Source of the DNA: Halomonas urmiana | GTDB taxonomy: Bacteria > Pseudomonadota > Gammaproteobacteria > Pseudomonadales > Halomonadaceae | Assembly: GCF_005780185.1 (NCBI RefSeq) | Contig: NZ_VBUI01000015.1 | Coordinates: forward strand, 42,463-106,462 | Direction: 5' to 3' | DNA length: 64,000 nucleotides | Shown here: piece after piece, positions 11,048 through 21,566 of the stretch | Layout: each line of letters starts with the position of its first letter | Numbering within the stretch: the first letter of the stretch is position 1 | The notes under the pieces: model-generated | The model's database searches: none | The model's input: only the letters and a program-made list of their open reading frames with translations | What the model was told of the DNA's origin: nothing | Translations under genes and position numbers: made by a program

Positions 11048-12424
11048 ATGCTCAAGGTGCCGAAGGGAGTGACGCTGGTGGTCGGGCTCGGGCTCTCCGG
11101 GCGCGCCATCTGTCGCCACCTCAGCCGGCTCGGCGTGCCCTTCATGGTCGCCGACACCCGCGCCGAGCCGCCCGGGCTCGAGGCGTTCCGCGCCGCCCAC
11201 CCGGGCGTCGCGTTCCACGGCGGGCCGCTCACCGACCTCGACCTCAGCGACGCCGAGGAAGTGGTGCTGAGCCCGGGGGTCGACCCGGCGACGCCCGGGT
11301 TCGCCGCGCTGTCCGGGCGCACCCGCGAGGCCACCGGCGAACCGCTCGTGGTCGGCGAGATCGCGCTCTTCGTGCGCGCGGCCCGGGCGCCCATCGCCGC
11401 CATCACCGGCTCGAACGCCAAGTCCACGGTCACCACCCTGGTCGGCGAGATGGCCCGTGAGGCCGGATGTTGCGTCGCCGTGGGCGGCAACCTCGGCACC
11501 CCGGCCCTGGACCTGCTGGGCGAGGTGCCCGAGGCCGAGCTCTTCGTGCTGGAGCTCTCCAGCTTCCAGCTCGAGACCACACCCTCGCTGGGCGCCGAGA
11601 CGGCGGCCTTCCTCAATCTCTCCGAGGACCACCTCGACCGCCACGGCGACATGGAAGGCTACCGCGACGCCAAGCGGGGCATCTTCCGCGGGGCCCGGCA
11701 CGGCGTGGTCAATGCCGAGGACCCCATGACCTGGCCGGCCACAAAGCTGCCCGCCGAGGAGCGCTTCACCACCGCCGCCCCCGAGCGGGGGGAGTGGGGG
11801 ATCGGGCGCCATCGGGGCGCCGACTGGCTGATGCACGGCGACACGCCGCTGATGCCCGCCGCCGAGATGCGCCTGCCCGGTCGCCATAACCAGGCCAATG
11901 CGTTGGCCGCCATGGCGATGGGCACCCGGCTGGGGCTGCCGCTCGCCGCGATGCTCGCGGTGCTGCGGCGTTTTCCCGGGCTGCCCCACCGCGGCGAGCT
12001 GGTGGCCGAGATCGACGGCGTGCGCTGGATCAACGATTCCAAGGGCACCAACGTCGGGGCGACCCTGGCCGCCATCGCGGGCCTGGGGCCGACCCTCGAG
12101 GGACGGCTGATCCTGCTCGCCGGCGGGGTGGGGAAGGGCGCTGACTTCCGTCCCCTGGCGGCGCCGCTGGCGCGTTACGGGCGCGAGGCGATCCTCTTCG
12201 GTGAGGATGCTCCGCGCCTCGAGGCCGAGCTGTCGGGCGGCACGGCGCTGACGCGGGTCGATGACCTGGACGTGGCGCTGGCGCGCGCGGCCGAGATCGC
12301 CGAACCGGGCGATTGCGTGCTGCTCTCGCCGGCCTGCGCGAGTCTCGACCAGTTCCGCGATTATCAGGCCCGCGGCGAGGCCTTCCGCCGGGCGGTCCTG
12401 CAGCGGGCGGAGGTGACGCCATGA
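11048..12424 (+). CDS. murD: UDP-MurNAc-L-alanine:D-glutamate ligase MurD
   Basis: Adds D-glutamate to UDP-MurNAc-L-Ala. The 458 residues begin with a Rossmann-like VVGLGLSG segment; the ATP loop reads TGSNAKST (Lys125), then ELSSFQLE and the later DSKGTN motif. Ala replaces the more common Gly before the loop lysine; as I recall the same variant occurs in Pseudomonas MurD, so it is probably lineage-specific and functional. A 37-base gap with an AAGGAG ribosome site separates it from mraY, and ftsW starts in its stop codon (ATGA). Confidence 0.96.
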   Translation: MLKVPKGVTLVVGLGLSGRAICRHLSRLGVPFMVADTRAEPPGLEAFRAAHPGVAFHGGPLTDLDLSDAEEVVLSPGVDPATPGFAALSGRTREATGEPLVVGEIALFVRAARAPIAAITGSNAKSTVTTLVGEMAREAGCCVAVGGNLGTPALDLLGEVPEAELFVLELSSFQLETTPSLGAETAAFLNLSEDHLDRHGDMEGYRDAKRGIFRGARHGVVNAEDPMTWPATKLPAEERFTTAAPERGEWGIGRHRGADWLMHGDTPLMPAAEMRLPGRHNQANALAAMAMGTRLGLPLAAMLAVLRRFPGLPHRGELVAEIDGVRWINDSKGTNVGATLAAIAGLGPTLEGRLILLAGGVGKGADFRPLAAPLARYGREAILFGEDAPRLEAELSGGTALTRVDDLDVALARAAEIAEPGDCVLLSPACASLDQFRDYQARGEAFRRAVLQRAEVTP

Positions 12425-13644
12425 GCCGGCTCGCGCGTCTTCGCCAGCGCCTGAGTACCGCCGACCAGCCCTTCGACGGCTGGCTGGTGCTGGCCGCGCT
12501 GTCGCTGCTGCTGATCGGCTGGGTGATGGTGACGTCGGCCTCCAGCGAGGTGGCCTCGAGCCTGACCGGCAACGCCTGGTACTTCAGCCTGCGTCACGGC
12601 ACCTTCCTGCTGGCGGCGCTGGCCGTCGGGGCGTTGGCCCTGCGCGTGCCGCTGGCCTGGTGGAAGGCCAACGGCCCGCTGTTGCTGCTGGTGGGGCTCT
12701 CGCTGCTGGCGCTGGTGCTGCTGGTGGGTCGCGAGGTCAACGGCAGCCGGCGCTGGCTGTCGCTGCCCGGCGTGCCCTTCAACCTGCAGGCCTCGGAGGT
12801 CGCCAAGTTCTGCCTGATCGTCTACCTGGCCGGCTACCTGGAGCGTTTCCTGCCTCAGGTGCGCCGCGAGTGGGGCGCCTTCCTGCGTCCCCTGGCGGTG
12901 ATGGCCGTGGTGGCGGGCCTGCTGATACTCGAGCCCGACTACGGCGCCGTGGTGGTGATGACCGGGGCGGTGATGGGCATGCTGCTGATGGCCGGCGCGC
13001 CCTGGGGGCGCTTTCTGGTGCTGCTGCTGCTGGTCGGCGTTCTCGGCGCCCTGGCCGCCGTCGCCGAGCCCTATCGCATGGCGCGTTTGACGAGTTTCGC
13101 CGACCCCTGGGCCGACCAGTTCGCCAGCGGCTACCAGCTGACCCAGGCGCTGATCGCCTTCGGGCGAGGCCACTGGCTGGGCATGGGCCTCGGCAACAGC
13201 GTGCAGAAGCTCTTCTACCTGCCCGAGGCCCACACCGACTTCGTCTTCGCGGTGCTCGCCGAGGAGCTCGGTCTGGTTGGCGCGATCGCCGTGGTGGGGC
13301 TCTTCGCCCTGCTGATCTGGCGGGCCATGGCGGTGGGCCGGCGGGCCGAAATCGCCGGCCTGGCCTTCGCTGCCTACGTGAGTTATGGCTTCGCCCTGGT
13401 GCTCGGCGCCCAGGCCTTCATCAACATCGCCGTGAGCACCGGCATGCTGCCGACCAAGGGCTTGACCCTGCCGCTGCTGAGCTACGGAGGCTCGAGCCTG
13501 GTGGTGAGCAGCGTGATGGTCGCCCTGCTGCTGCGCGCCGACATCGAGACTCGCGAGGTCCGCCGGCGGGCGCGCTCCACGGCCCGGCGGGCCTCCTCGG
13601 ACAAGACGCCCGGTGCCGGCAAGACACAAGGAAGTACCCCATGA
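12421..13644 (+). CDS. ftsW: Septal peptidoglycan glycosyltransferase FtsW
   Basis: SEDS-family polymerase that builds septal glycan strands from lipid II with FtsI. The 407-residue protein has about ten membrane segments, the family sequence PEAHTDFVFAVLAEE in its second half and GGSS close to the last helix. The ATG at 12421 overlaps the murD stop; the open frame extends upstream inside murD but has no basis there. The basic Arg/Lys-rich tail is cytoplasmic. murG starts in its stop codon. Confidence 0.96.
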   Translation: MSRLARLRQRLSTADQPFDGWLVLAALSLLLIGWVMVTSASSEVASSLTGNAWYFSLRHGTFLLAALAVGALALRVPLAWWKANGPLLLLVGLSLLALVLLVGREVNGSRRWLSLPGVPFNLQASEVAKFCLIVYLAGYLERFLPQVRREWGAFLRPLAVMAVVAGLLILEPDYGAVVVMTGAVMGMLLMAGAPWGRFLVLLLLVGVLGALAAVAEPYRMARLTSFADPWADQFASGYQLTQALIAFGRGHWLGMGLGNSVQKLFYLPEAHTDFVFAVLAEELGLVGAIAVVGLFALLIWRAMAVGRRAEIAGLAFAAYVSYGFALVLGAQAFINIAVSTGMLPTKGLTLPLLSYGGSSLVVSSVMVALLLRADIETREVRRRARSTARRASSDKTPGAGKTQGSTP

Positions 13645-14726
13645 GTCGACAGCCAGGACGTCGTGTCCTGATCATGGCCGGCGGCACCGGCGGCCACGTC
13701 ATCCCCGCGCTCTCGCTGGCCCAGGGGCTTGCCGAGGAGGGCGTCGAGGTCGCCTGGCTTGGCAGCCCGCGGGGCATCGAGAACCGCCTGGTGCCCGAGG
13801 CCGGCATTCCGCTGTTGCGCATCGCGGTGAGCGGCCTGCGCGGCAACGGGCTGGCCGGCTGGCTGCTGGCGCCGCTGAACCTCGCGCGCTCGGTCTGGCA
13901 GGCGCGGCGGGTAATCCGCGAGGTCGACCCCCAGCTGGTGGTCGGCCTGGGCGGCTTCGCCAGCGGCCCCGGGGGGCTCGCGGCCTGGCTGATGCGCCGT
14001 CCGCTGGTGATCCACGAGCAGAACGCCGTGGCTGGCCTGACCAATCGGGCCCTCTCGCGCCTGGCGCGCCGCGTCTACGCCGCCTTTCCCCAGGCCTTTC
14101 CCGGCCGGGCCGAGGTGATCGGCAACCCGGTGAGGGCCGAGATCGCCGCCCTCGGCCGGGTGCCTAGGCGCGCCGCGGAGATGGCGGGGCGTCGCCTGCG
14201 CCTGCTGGTGGTAGGCGGCTCGCTGGGTGCCAAGGCCCTCAACGAGCGCCTGCCCGAGGCGCTCGCCGCCCTGCCCGAGGAGCGCCGCCCCGAGGTGCGC
14301 CATCAGGCCGGGCGCGACAAGGATCAGACGACCCGCGAGGCCTATGAGGCGCAGGGCGTCGAGGCCGAGGTCACGGCCTTCATCGACGACATGGCCGGCG
14401 CCTATGAGTGGGCCGACCTGGTGGTCTGCCGCGCCGGTGCCCTGACCGTGGCCGAGCTTGCCGCCGCGGCCAAGCCGGCGCTCTTCGTGCCGTTCCCCCA
14501 TGCGGTGGATGATCATCAGACGGCCAACGCCCGGGCCCTGGTCGAGCAGCAGGCGGCCCGGCTAATGCCCCAGCAGGAAATGAGCGCAGCGGCGCTGGCC
14601 GAGTGCCTGGCGACGCTGCTGGACCCCGACACTCTCGCCACCATGGCGGCACGGGCCCGTGCCGGTGCCCATCTCGACGCCGTCGAGCGCCTGGTGGCCG
14701 GTTGCATGGAGACAGGTTTTGAGTGA
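13641..14726 (+). CDS. murG: Lipid II synthase MurG (GlcNAc transferase)
   Basis: Peripheral membrane GT-B glycosyltransferase converting lipid I to lipid II on the cytoplasmic face. The 361 residues start with the glycine-rich loop GGTGGH (14-19), followed by a second glycine-rich segment [11 protein letters not shown] near residue 100 and the C-domain signature [16 protein letters not shown] near 260-275. It overlaps the ftsW stop by four bases. The TGA is close to an alternative murC start, so coupling with murC is plausible. Confidence 0.96.
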   Translation: MSRQPGRRVLIMAGGTGGHVIPALSLAQGLAEEGVEVAWLGSPRGIENRLVPEAGIPLLRIAVSGLRGNGLAGWLLAPLNLARSVWQARRVIREVDPQLVVGLGGFASGPGGLAAWLMRRPLVIHEQNAVAGLTNRALSRLARRVYAAFPQAFPGRAEVIGNPVRAEIAALGRVPRRAAEMAGRRLRLLVVGGSLGAKALNERLPEALAALPEERRPEVRHQAGRDKDQTTREAYEAQGVEAEVTAFIDDMAGAYEWADLVVCRAGALTVAELAAAAKPALFVPFPHAVDDHQTANARALVEQQAARLMPQQEMSAAALAECLATLLDPDTLATMAARARAGAHLDAVERLVAGCMETGFE

Positions 14727-14787
14727 TGAGACCCTCGGGCCGGTGCCCGGTCAGGCGACACCCCCGCATCCCGGCCGCGGGCTGGGC

Positions 14788-16200
14788 ATGCGTCGGATTC
14801 GACACATCCACTTCGTCGGCATCGGCGGCGCCGGCATGTGCGGCATCGCCGAGGTGCTGGCCAACCAGGGCTATGCGGTCAGCGGCAGCGACCTGAAGGC
14901 CTCGCCGGTGGTGGCCCGCCTGCAGCAGTGCGGCATTCGCGTGGCCCTCGGCCACGCCTCCGACAACGCCGCGGGCGCCGACGTGGTGGTGGTGTCCACC
15001 GCGGTGGACGAGACCAACCCCGAGATCCGCTGGGCCCATGAGCACCGCGTGCCGGTAGTGCGCCGCGCCGAGATGCTCGCCGAACTGATGCGCTTTCGTC
15101 ACGGCATCGCCGTGGCCGGCACCCACGGCAAGACCACCACTACCAGCCTCACGGCGACCCTGCTCGGCGAGGGTGGCCTCGATCCCACCTTCGTGATCGG
15201 CGGGAAGCTGACCAGCGCCGGCACCAACGCGCGACTGGGCGAAGGCGACTACCTGGTGGCGGAGGCCGACGAGTCGGATGCCTCCTTCCTGCACCTGCAG
15301 CCCATGGTGTCCATCGTCACCAACATCGACGCCGACCACATGGCCACCTATGGCGGCGATTTCGAGCGGCTCAAGGGTGCCTTCATCGAGTTCCTGCACA
15401 ACCTGCCGTTCTATGGCCTGGCGATCCTGTGCATCGACGATCCGCATGTGCGCGGCCTGCTCGACCGGGTCAGCCGGCGGTTCGTTACCTATGGCTTCAG
15501 CGAGGACGCCGACTACCGAATCGAAGACTTCGATCAGCGGGCCGGCGAGGTGCGCTTCACCGCGGTGCGCCCCGAGGGGCTGGCCCCCCTCGAGGTGCGC
15601 CTGGCCATGCCGGGCCGCCACAACGCGCTCAACGCCCTGGCGGCGATCGTGGTGGCCAGCGATGCCGGTGTCTCCGACGACGCCATCCTGAGCGGGCTGG
15701 GGCATTTCGAGGGCGTGGGGCGTCGCTTCCAGGTGCATGGCCACTATCTCGCGCCCGAGGGCGAGGGCCAGGTAATGCTGGTCGACGACTATGGCCACCA
15801 TCCCCGCGAGGTGGAGATGGTGATCGATGCGGTTCGGGCGGGCTGGCCCGACCGGCGCCTGGTGATGGTCTACCAGCCACACCGCTACTCGCGCACCCGC
15901 GACCTCTATGAAGACTTCGTGCGCGTGCTGTCCGGGGTCGACACCCTGCTGCTGCTCGACGTCTACAGTGCCGGGGAGGCGCCGCTGGCCGGTGCCGACG
16001 GCCGCACCCTGGCCGGCTCGATCCGCCAGCGCGGCGCGGTCGACCCGATCTTCGTGCAGGACAAGAGCGAGCTGCCGGGGCTGCTGGCGCGAGTGTTGCG
16101 CCCCGACGATATCCTGATCACCCAGGGGGCCGGTGACGTGGGCGGCATCGCCCAGCGGCTGAGCGATGCCGCCCTGAATCTCGATGAGGTGACGCTATGA
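14788..16200 (+). CDS. murC: UDP-MurNAc:L-alanine ligase MurC
   Basis: First Mur ligase, adding L-Ala to UDP-MurNAc. From the first ATG (14788) the protein is 470 residues and opens with the conserved [17 protein letters not shown], with the ATP loop [10 protein letters not shown] (Lys115) and DDYGHHPRE later. The start is uncertain: a TTG at 14719, in frame and seven bases after a GGAG at 14708-14711, would give 493 residues. Most homologues carry 11-15 residues before the MRR motif, so the TTG is a serious alternative. ddlB begins in its stop codon. Confidence 0.95.
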   Translation: MRRIRHIHFVGIGGAGMCGIAEVLANQGYAVSGSDLKASPVVARLQQCGIRVALGHASDNAAGADVVVVSTAVDETNPEIRWAHEHRVPVVRRAEMLAELMRFRHGIAVAGTHGKTTTTSLTATLLGEGGLDPTFVIGGKLTSAGTNARLGEGDYLVAEADESDASFLHLQPMVSIVTNIDADHMATYGGDFERLKGAFIEFLHNLPFYGLAILCIDDPHVRGLLDRVSRRFVTYGFSEDADYRIEDFDQRAGEVRFTAVRPEGLAPLEVRLAMPGRHNALNALAAIVVASDAGVSDDAILSGLGHFEGVGRRFQVHGHYLAPEGEGQVMLVDDYGHHPREVEMVIDAVRAGWPDRRLVMVYQPHRYSRTRDLYEDFVRVLSGVDTLLLLDVYSAGEAPLAGADGRTLAGSIRQRGAVDPIFVQDKSELPGLLARVLRPDDILITQGAGDVGGIAQRLSDAALNLDEVTL

Positions 16201-17114
16201 ATGGCGACATGGGGCGAGTGGCGGTGCTCTTCGGCGGCGTGTCCGCCGAGCGTGAGGTGTCGTTGAAGAGCGGGGCCGCCGTGCTGGCGGCCCTCGAGCG
16301 CCAGGGCGTAGACGCCATCGGCTATGATCCCGCCGATGGCGGGCTGGTGGGCCTCGAGGCGCTGGCACCGGATCGCGTGTTCATCGCCCTGCACGGCCGC
16401 GGGGGCGAGGACGGCACCCTGCAGGGGGCGCTGCAGCTGCTGGGCATTCCCTATACCGGCAGTGGCGTGCTGGCCTCGGCGCTGGGCATGGACAAGCAGC
16501 GCACCAAGCTGGTCTGGCAGGCCCTGGGGCTGCCGACGCCGGAGAGCGTGATGCTCGGCCCCGATGCCGATTGGCAGGCGGTGGTCGAACGGCTCGGCCT
16601 GCCGCTGATCGTCAAGCCGGTGCACGAGGGCTCGACCCTGGGCATCAGCATCGTCGACAGCTGCGATGCCCTGGAGGCGGCCTACCGCGATGCCGCCCGT
16701 TTCGATGCCCGGGTGATGGCCGAGCACTTCATCATGGGGGAGGAGTATACGGTGTCGCTGCTCGGCGACGAGGTCCTGCCGGCCATCCGTGTCGAGGTGC
16801 CCGGCGGTTTCTACGACTACGAGGCCAAGTACGTCTCCGACGACACGCGCTACCACCTGCCGTGCGGGCTCTCCGCCGACGAAGAGGCCGAACTCGCCGT
16901 GCTCTGTCGCGATGCCTTCGCGGCGATCGGCGCCGAAGGCTGGGGGCGCATCGACGTGATGCGTGATGGAGAAGGGTGCTTCTGGCTCATCGAGGTCAAT
17001 ACCGTGCCGGGCATGACCGACCACAGCCTGGTTCCTCAGTCGGCGGCCCATGCCGGCATCGATTTCGATGCCCTGGTGCTGCGTATCCTCGCCACGGCCG
17101 GGGAGAGTCGCTAG
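16197..17114 (+). CDS. ddlB: D-alanine-D-alanine ligase
   Basis: ATP-grasp enzyme making the D-Ala-D-Ala used by MurF. The 305 residues have the N-terminal [13 protein letters not shown], the substrate loop HEGSTLGIS (about 142-150), the omega-loop region YDYEAKY near 200, and the C-terminal metal-binding EVNTVPGMT. Length is normal. It overlaps the murC stop by four bases and ends three bases before ftsQ, the dcw position of DdlB. Confidence 0.95.
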   Translation: MNGDMGRVAVLFGGVSAEREVSLKSGAAVLAALERQGVDAIGYDPADGGLVGLEALAPDRVFIALHGRGGEDGTLQGALQLLGIPYTGSGVLASALGMDKQRTKLVWQALGLPTPESVMLGPDADWQAVVERLGLPLIVKPVHEGSTLGISIVDSCDALEAAYRDAARFDARVMAEHFIMGEEYTVSLLGDEVLPAIRVEVPGGFYDYEAKYVSDDTRYHLPCGLSADEEAELAVLCRDAFAAIGAEGWGRIDVMRDGEGCFWLIEVNTVPGMTDHSLVPQSAAHAGIDFDALVLRILATAGESR

Positions 17115-17117
17115 CCC

Positions 17118-17843
17118 ATGGCAGCGCGTGGAAGCCTCGTCGGGGTGCTGCTGCTGGCGCTCTTGCTGGGCGCCGGGGGGCGGGCGTTGTGGGTGTGGCT
17201 GGATCGTCCCATCGAGCGGGTCTCGGTGCGGGGCGAGCTACAGCATGTCAGTGCCGACTACTTGCGCAGCCGCCTGGCACCGCTGATTCAGGGCCAGAGC
17301 TGGCTCTCCGTCGACCTGTCGGCGCTGCGCCGTCAGGCTCGGGAGATCGGCTGGCTGAAGGAGGTGCGCGTCAGCCGCGAGTGGCCCGATGCGCTGACCT
17401 TCGAGCTGGTCGAGCAGGTGCCGGTGGCGCGCTGGAGCGATGGGCGCCTGCTCAATCCCGAGGGCGAGCCCTTCGCCGCCGGCCCGGTGTCGCCGCCCGC
17501 CGACCTGCCGGACCTGGCCGGCCCGCCCGACAGCGGGGCCGAGGTCCTGGACTACCGGACTCGGCTCGCCACGCAGTTTGCTTCCCTGGGGCTCGAGGTG
17601 CGCCAGCTGCGCCTGGAGCCGCGCGGTGCCTGGCGCTTCCAGCTCGACAGCGGCGTCTGGGTGATGCTGGGGCGTAACGATCGCGCCTCGCGCCTGGGCC
17701 GCCTGGTCGCCGCCTGGGAGCGCGAGCTGGGACCTCTGGCGTCGCATATCCGCTACATCGACCTGCGCTATCCCAACGGCGTCGCCGTGGCGTGGCACGG
17801 CGAAACCGAGCCGCTCGAGGATGAGTCGGTAACGGATGGGTGA
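17118..17843 (+). CDS. ftsQ: Cell division protein FtsQ
   Basis: Bitopic divisome protein that links early and late division proteins through FtsL and FtsB. The 241 residues contain a very short cytoplasmic N-terminus, one membrane helix at about 7-27, a POTRA domain at about 33-100 starting IERVSVRGELQHVS, and the FtsQ-type periplasmic domain ending in YIDLRYPNGVAVAW. The TGA stop forms the first bases of a hairpin (17841-17867). Confidence 0.94.
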   Translation: MAARGSLVGVLLLALLLGAGGRALWVWLDRPIERVSVRGELQHVSADYLRSRLAPLIQGQSWLSVDLSALRRQAREIGWLKEVRVSREWPDALTFELVEQVPVARWSDGRLLNPEGEPFAAGPVSPPADLPDLAGPPDSGAEVLDYRTRLATQFASLGLEVRQLRLEPRGAWRFQLDSGVWVMLGRNDRASRLGRLVAAWERELGPLASHIRYIDLRYPNGVAVAWHGETEPLEDESVTDG

Positions 17844-17867
17844 GCGATCGATGAAATGACTCGCTCA
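17841..17867 (+). other. Hairpin at the end of ftsQ
   Basis: TGAGCGA at 17841-17847, including the ftsQ stop, pairs with TCGCTCA at 17861-17867 around a 13-base loop. There is no immediate T run, only a T-rich stretch about 18 bases downstream (17888-17895). It could slow or partly end transcription between ftsQ and ftsA, or affect mRNA stability; I cannot call it a terminator. Confidence 0.3.
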
Positions 17868-17963
17868 TGAGGGCGGTATTTCGGGTGTTTCTTTCGCGGC
17901 AAAATCGCCGTATCGTGTCCGGTGTTTTAACAATCGGGCTGGTGGAACACGCGATGTTGTTCC

Positions 17964-17969
17964 TATAAT
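17964..17969 (+). promoter_or_regulatory. Candidate ftsA-ftsZ promoter -10 element
   Basis: A perfect TATAAT stands in the 194-base gap between ftsQ and ftsA, by far the largest gap inside the cluster. No good -35 lies 16-18 bases upstream (GGTGGA-like sequence), so activity may need an activator or be modest. An independent promoter for ftsA-ftsZ fits the need for high FtsZ. The ftsA ribosome site AGGAGA is at 18021-18026. Confidence 0.45.
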
Positions 17970-18037
17970 TGCCCCAGGCTAACTTTTCAGGATTAATCTT
18001 CCCCTTCGGGGTCAGGTTCTAGGAGACTTCCCGACTC

Positions 18038-19327
18038 ATGGCAGGTCCATCCAATGCGTCCAGTATGGTAGTCGGGCTGGATATCGGAACATCCAAGGTC
18101 GTGGCGATCGTGGGGCAGCCCAACGACGATGGCGGGATCGAAATCGCCGGTATCGGCTCACACCCGTCCCGCGGCATGAAGAAAGGCGTGGTGATCAATA
18201 TCGAATCCACGGTGCAGTCGATTCAGCGCGCCGTGGAAGAGGCCGAACTGATGGCCGGCTGCGATATCCACTCGGTCTATGTAGGCATCGCCGGCAGTCA
18301 TATCAGTTCGATGAATTCCGATGGCGTGGTGGCGATCAAGGAGCGCGAGGTCGCCTCCACCGATATCGACCGCGTCATTGACTCCGCCCGTGCGCGCGCG
18401 ATCTCGGAGGGGCAGCGGGTGCTGCACGTCCTTCCCCAGGAGTTCGCCATCGATACCCAGGGGGGTATCCGCGAGCCGCTCGGCATGTCCGGGGTTCGCC
18501 TCGAGGCACGGGTGCATCTGGTCACCGCCGCCCTGAATGCCGTTCAGAACATCGAGAAGTGCGTGCGCCGCTGCGGGCTCGAGGTGGACTCCATCATCCT
18601 CGAGCAGCTGGCGTCCAGCCATGCGGTGCTGACCGAGGACGAGCGGGAGCTCGGCGTCTGCATGGTGGACATCGGCGGCGGCACCACCGACATCGCCGTG
18701 TTCACCGAGGGGGCCATTCGCCACACAGCGGTGATTCCCATCGCCGGCGACCAGGTCACCAACGATATCGCCATGGCGCTGCGCACGCCTACGCAGCATG
18801 CCGAGGAGATCAAGGTCAAGTATGCCTGCGCGCTGACCCAGCTGGCCGCCAGCGACGAGATGATCAAGGTGCCCAGCGTCGGTGACCGGCCGGCCCGGGA
18901 CCTCTCCCGCCAGTCACTGGCCGAGGTCGTGGAGCCCCGCTACGAGGAGCTCTTCACCCTGGTGCGCGACGAGCTGCGGCGCAGCGGCTACGAGGACCTC
19001 GTCGCCGCAGGCGTGGTCCTGACCGGCGGCACCGCCCGCATGGAGGGCGTGGTCGAGCTGGCCGAGGAGATCTTCCATATGCCGGTACGCATCGCCTGTC
19101 CGCAGAATGTGCGTGGACTGGCCGACGTGGTGCGCAATCCGATTTATTCGACGGGTGTCGGCCTGCTGCATTACGCTCTACTGGAAACCCGTCAAGGGCA
19201 TGGCCGCCAGGGGGCTGGGGGTAGCATGTCGGCGCAACCCAGAAGTGACGACAATACCCGGCGTGACGCAGGGGAAGGGACTCCGGCGTTGGCAAGGATC
19301 AAGGGCTGGTTCAAAGGAAATTTCTGA
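18038..19327 (+). CDS. ftsA: Cell division protein FtsA
   Basis: Actin-family ATPase that tethers FtsZ to the membrane and recruits the later division proteins. The 429 residues start with the nucleotide-binding GLDIGTSKV (about 13-21); the second phosphate loop DIGGGTTD lies near 210-217, and GGTAR near 330. The protein ends in a basic linker and an amphipathic helix ([11 protein letters not shown]), the membrane-targeting sequence of FtsA. It is followed 34 bases later by ftsZ. Confidence 0.96.
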   Translation: MAGPSNASSMVVGLDIGTSKVVAIVGQPNDDGGIEIAGIGSHPSRGMKKGVVINIESTVQSIQRAVEEAELMAGCDIHSVYVGIAGSHISSMNSDGVVAIKEREVASTDIDRVIDSARARAISEGQRVLHVLPQEFAIDTQGGIREPLGMSGVRLEARVHLVTAALNAVQNIEKCVRRCGLEVDSIILEQLASSHAVLTEDERELGVCMVDIGGGTTDIAVFTEGAIRHTAVIPIAGDQVTNDIAMALRTPTQHAEEIKVKYACALTQLAASDEMIKVPSVGDRPARDLSRQSLAEVVEPRYEELFTLVRDELRRSGYEDLVAAGVVLTGGTARMEGVVELAEEIFHMPVRIACPQNVRGLADVVRNPIYSTGVGLLHYALLETRQGHGRQGAGGSMSAQPRSDDNTRRDAGEGTPALARIKGWFKGNF

Positions 19328-19361
19328 CAGGGCCGCAGTCGCGGTCCAGGAGACGGGACTT

Positions 19362-20543
19362 ATGTTCGAACTGGTAGATAGCGCACCCTCCAGCAGTGCA
19401 GTCATCAAGGTCATCGGTGTCGGGGGCGGTGGCGGCAACGCCGTCAACCACATGGTCGAGAGCAACATCGAGGGCGTCGAGTTCATCTGCGCCAATACCG
19501 ATGCTCAGGCGCTCAAGCGCGTTGCCGCCAAGACCGTGCTCCAGCTCGGCAGCGAGATCACCAAGGGACTCGGCGCCGGCGCCAACCCCGACGTCGGCCG
19601 TCAGGCCGCCATGGAGGATCGCGAGCGCATCGCCGAGCTGCTCAACGGCGCCGATATGGTGTTCATCACCGCCGGCATGGGCGGCGGGACCGGCACCGGG
19701 GGCGCGCCCGTGGTCGCCCAGGTGGCCAAGGAGCTGGGCATCCTCACCGTCGCCGTGGTGACGCGTCCCTTCCCGTTCGAGGGCCCCAAGCGCATGCGCG
19801 CCGCCGAGGAGGGCATGAAGGAGCTCTCCGAGCATGTCGACTCCTTGATCACCATTCCCAACGAGAAGCTGCTCTCGGTGCTGGGCAAGAGCGCGACCCT
19901 GTTGACCGCCTTCAGTGCGGCCAACGACGTGCTGTTGGGGGCCGTGCAGGGCATCGCCGAGCTGATCACCAGTCCCGGCATCATCAACGTCGACTTCGCC
20001 GATGTGCGCACCGTGATGTCCGAGATGGGCATGGCGATGATGGGCACCGGCGGTGCCACCGGCGAGAATCGCGCCCGTGAGGCCGCCGAGAAGGCCATCC
20101 GCAGCCCGCTCCTCGAGGATATCGACCTCCACGGTGCCCGCGGCATCCTGGTCAACATCACCGCCGGCCCGGATCTCTCCATCGGCGAGTTCAACGACGT
20201 GGGTGCCACCGTTCAGGAGTTCGCCTCCCAGGACGCGACCATCGTGGTCGGCACCTCCATCGACATGGACATGACCGACGAGCTGCGCGTCACCGTGGTC
20301 GCTGCAGGGCTGGAAGGCAACAAGGCCCAGAAGCCGACCACCCGCGAGGCCTCGCGCAGGACCGAAGCCAGCGGCTATCGCCAGCGTCCGCCAGCGGCTG
20401 CCAGTCGTGGACAGGCCGCGGCGGCATCCAAGCCGGCGCCGCAGGAGGCGCCACGGCCCCAGTCGCAACCGGAGAAGCGTCCCTCTCAGGAGCTCGATGA
20501 CTACCTCGATATTCCCGCCTTTCTGCGCCGTCAGGCCGATTGA
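19362..20543 (+). CDS. ftsZ: Cell division tubulin homologue FtsZ
   Basis: GTPase forming the Z-ring scaffold at midcell. The 393 residues include the tubulin signature GGGTGTG (107-113), the T7 loop with NVDFADV, a Gln/Pro/Ala-rich disordered linker at about 318-375, and the conserved C-terminal peptide [13 protein letters not shown] that binds FtsA and ZipA. The ATG at 19362 follows an AGGAGA ribosome site with eight-base spacing; the frame is open further upstream only inside ftsA. Confidence 0.97.
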   Translation: MFELVDSAPSSSAVIKVIGVGGGGGNAVNHMVESNIEGVEFICANTDAQALKRVAAKTVLQLGSEITKGLGAGANPDVGRQAAMEDRERIAELLNGADMVFITAGMGGGTGTGGAPVVAQVAKELGILTVAVVTRPFPFEGPKRMRAAEEGMKELSEHVDSLITIPNEKLLSVLGKSATLLTAFSAANDVLLGAVQGIAELITSPGIINVDFADVRTVMSEMGMAMMGTGGATGENRAREAAEKAIRSPLLEDIDLHGARGILVNITAGPDLSIGEFNDVGATVQEFASQDATIVVGTSIDMDMTDELRVTVVAAGLEGNKAQKPTTREASRRTEASGYRQRPPAAASRGQAAAASKPAPQEAPRPQSQPEKRPSQELDDYLDIPAFLRRQAD

Positions 20544-20585
20544 GGCGGCCTATCACGGGAATAGCGGGCGCCAGGTGATCTTTCT

Positions 20586-20614
20586 TTGTTGAAACGGCCG
20601 TTCGGTGTTATAGT
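20586..20614 (+). promoter_or_regulatory. Probable lpxC promoter with overlapping dyads
   Basis: TTGTTG at 20586-20591 and TATAGT at 20609-20614 are 17 bases apart, giving an expected start near 20621 and a leader of about 34 nt. The spacer contains the perfect palindrome AACGGCCGTT (20593-20602), and CCGTTC at 20598-20603 is repeated inverted as GAACGG at 20615-20620 across the -10. This may be an operator, or the hairpin may end the ftsZ message. Confidence 0.65.
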
Positions 20615-20654
20615 GAACGGTGTTTGATAACCAATGACTGCCTGGCGACTGCCC

Positions 20655-21566
20655 ATGATCAGACAACGAACCCTGAAGAATGTCATCCGCGCCACCGGCG
20701 TCGGCCTGCACTCCGGCAAGAAGGTCTACCTGACGCTTCGTCCGGCACCGGTCGACACCGGGATCGTGTTCGTGCGCACTGACCTCGAGCCCGAGGTGCA
20801 GATCCCGGCTCGCGCCGAGCATGTCACCGACACCACGCTCTGCACCGCGCTCTCCGCGGGCGGTGACAAGGTCGCGACCGTCGAGCACCTGATGTCGGCC
20901 TTCGCCGGTCTCGGCATCGACAACGCCTACGTCGACGTCAGCGCGCCCGAGGTGCCGATCATGGACGGCAGCGCGGGGCCCTTCGTGTTCCTGATCCAGT
21001 CGGCGGGCATCGCCGAGCAGAATGCCCCCAAGAAGTTCATCCGCATCAAGCGTGAGATCGTGGTGCGCGAGGACGACAAGGAGGCCATCTTCCTCCCCCA
21101 TCAGGGCTTCAAGGTCTCTTTCGCCATCGACTTCGATCATCCGGTGTTCGAGGGGCAGTCGCAGACCGCGATGGTGGACTTCTCCACCACCTCCTTCGTG
21201 AAGGAGGTGTCCCGGGCGCGGACCTTCGGCTTCATGCGTGATCTGGAGTATCTGCGCGCCAACAACCTGGCGCTGGGTGGGAGCCTCGACAATGCCATCG
21301 TGGTCGACGACTACCGCATCGTGAACGAGGGTGGGCTGCGTTACGACGACGAGTTCGTCAAGCACAAGGTGCTCGATGCCATCGGTGACCTCTACCAGCT
21401 CGGCTACAGCCTGATCGGCGAGTTCCGCGGCGTGAAGTCGGGCCATGCCTTGAACAACCAGCTTTGCCGTGCACTGCTGGCCCAGCCGGAAGCCTGGGAG
21501 TTGGTCACCTTCGAGGGCGAGGCCGAGAAGGCGCCGATCTCCTACGCGGCGCCCGCCATGGCCTAG
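20655..21566 (+). CDS. lpxC: UDP-3-O-acyl-GlcNAc deacetylase LpxC
   Basis: Zinc amidase catalysing the committed step of lipid A synthesis. The 303-residue protein starts with the family N-terminus MIRQRTLKN; an upstream ATG at 20634 would add seven residues and is less likely. Zinc ligands His78, His237 and Asp241, the general base Glu77 and catalytic His264 in GHALNN can all be seen. It ends the dcw cluster, as in enterobacteria and pseudomonads. A strong hairpin terminator and a heptamer array follow. Confidence 0.96.
   Translation: MIRQRTLKNVIRATGVGLHSGKKVYLTLRPAPVDTGIVFVRTDLEPEVQIPARAEHVTDTTLCTALSAGGDKVATVEHLMSAFAGLGIDNAYVDVSAPEVPIMDGSAGPFVFLIQSAGIAEQNAPKKFIRIKREIVVREDDKEAIFLPHQGFKVSFAIDFDHPVFEGQSQTAMVDFSTTSFVKEVSRARTFGFMRDLEYLRANNLALGGSLDNAIVVDDYRIVNEGGLRYDDEFVKHKVLDAIGDLYQLGYSLIGEFRGVKSGHALNNQLCRALLAQPEAWELVTFEGEAEKAPISYAAPAMA

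Noticed and set aside
11402..11425. Defective ATP loop in MurD (Ala in place of Gly in NGKS)
   Set aside because: As far as I recall the same NAKS form occurs in pseudomonad MurD, so it is probably normal for the lineage.
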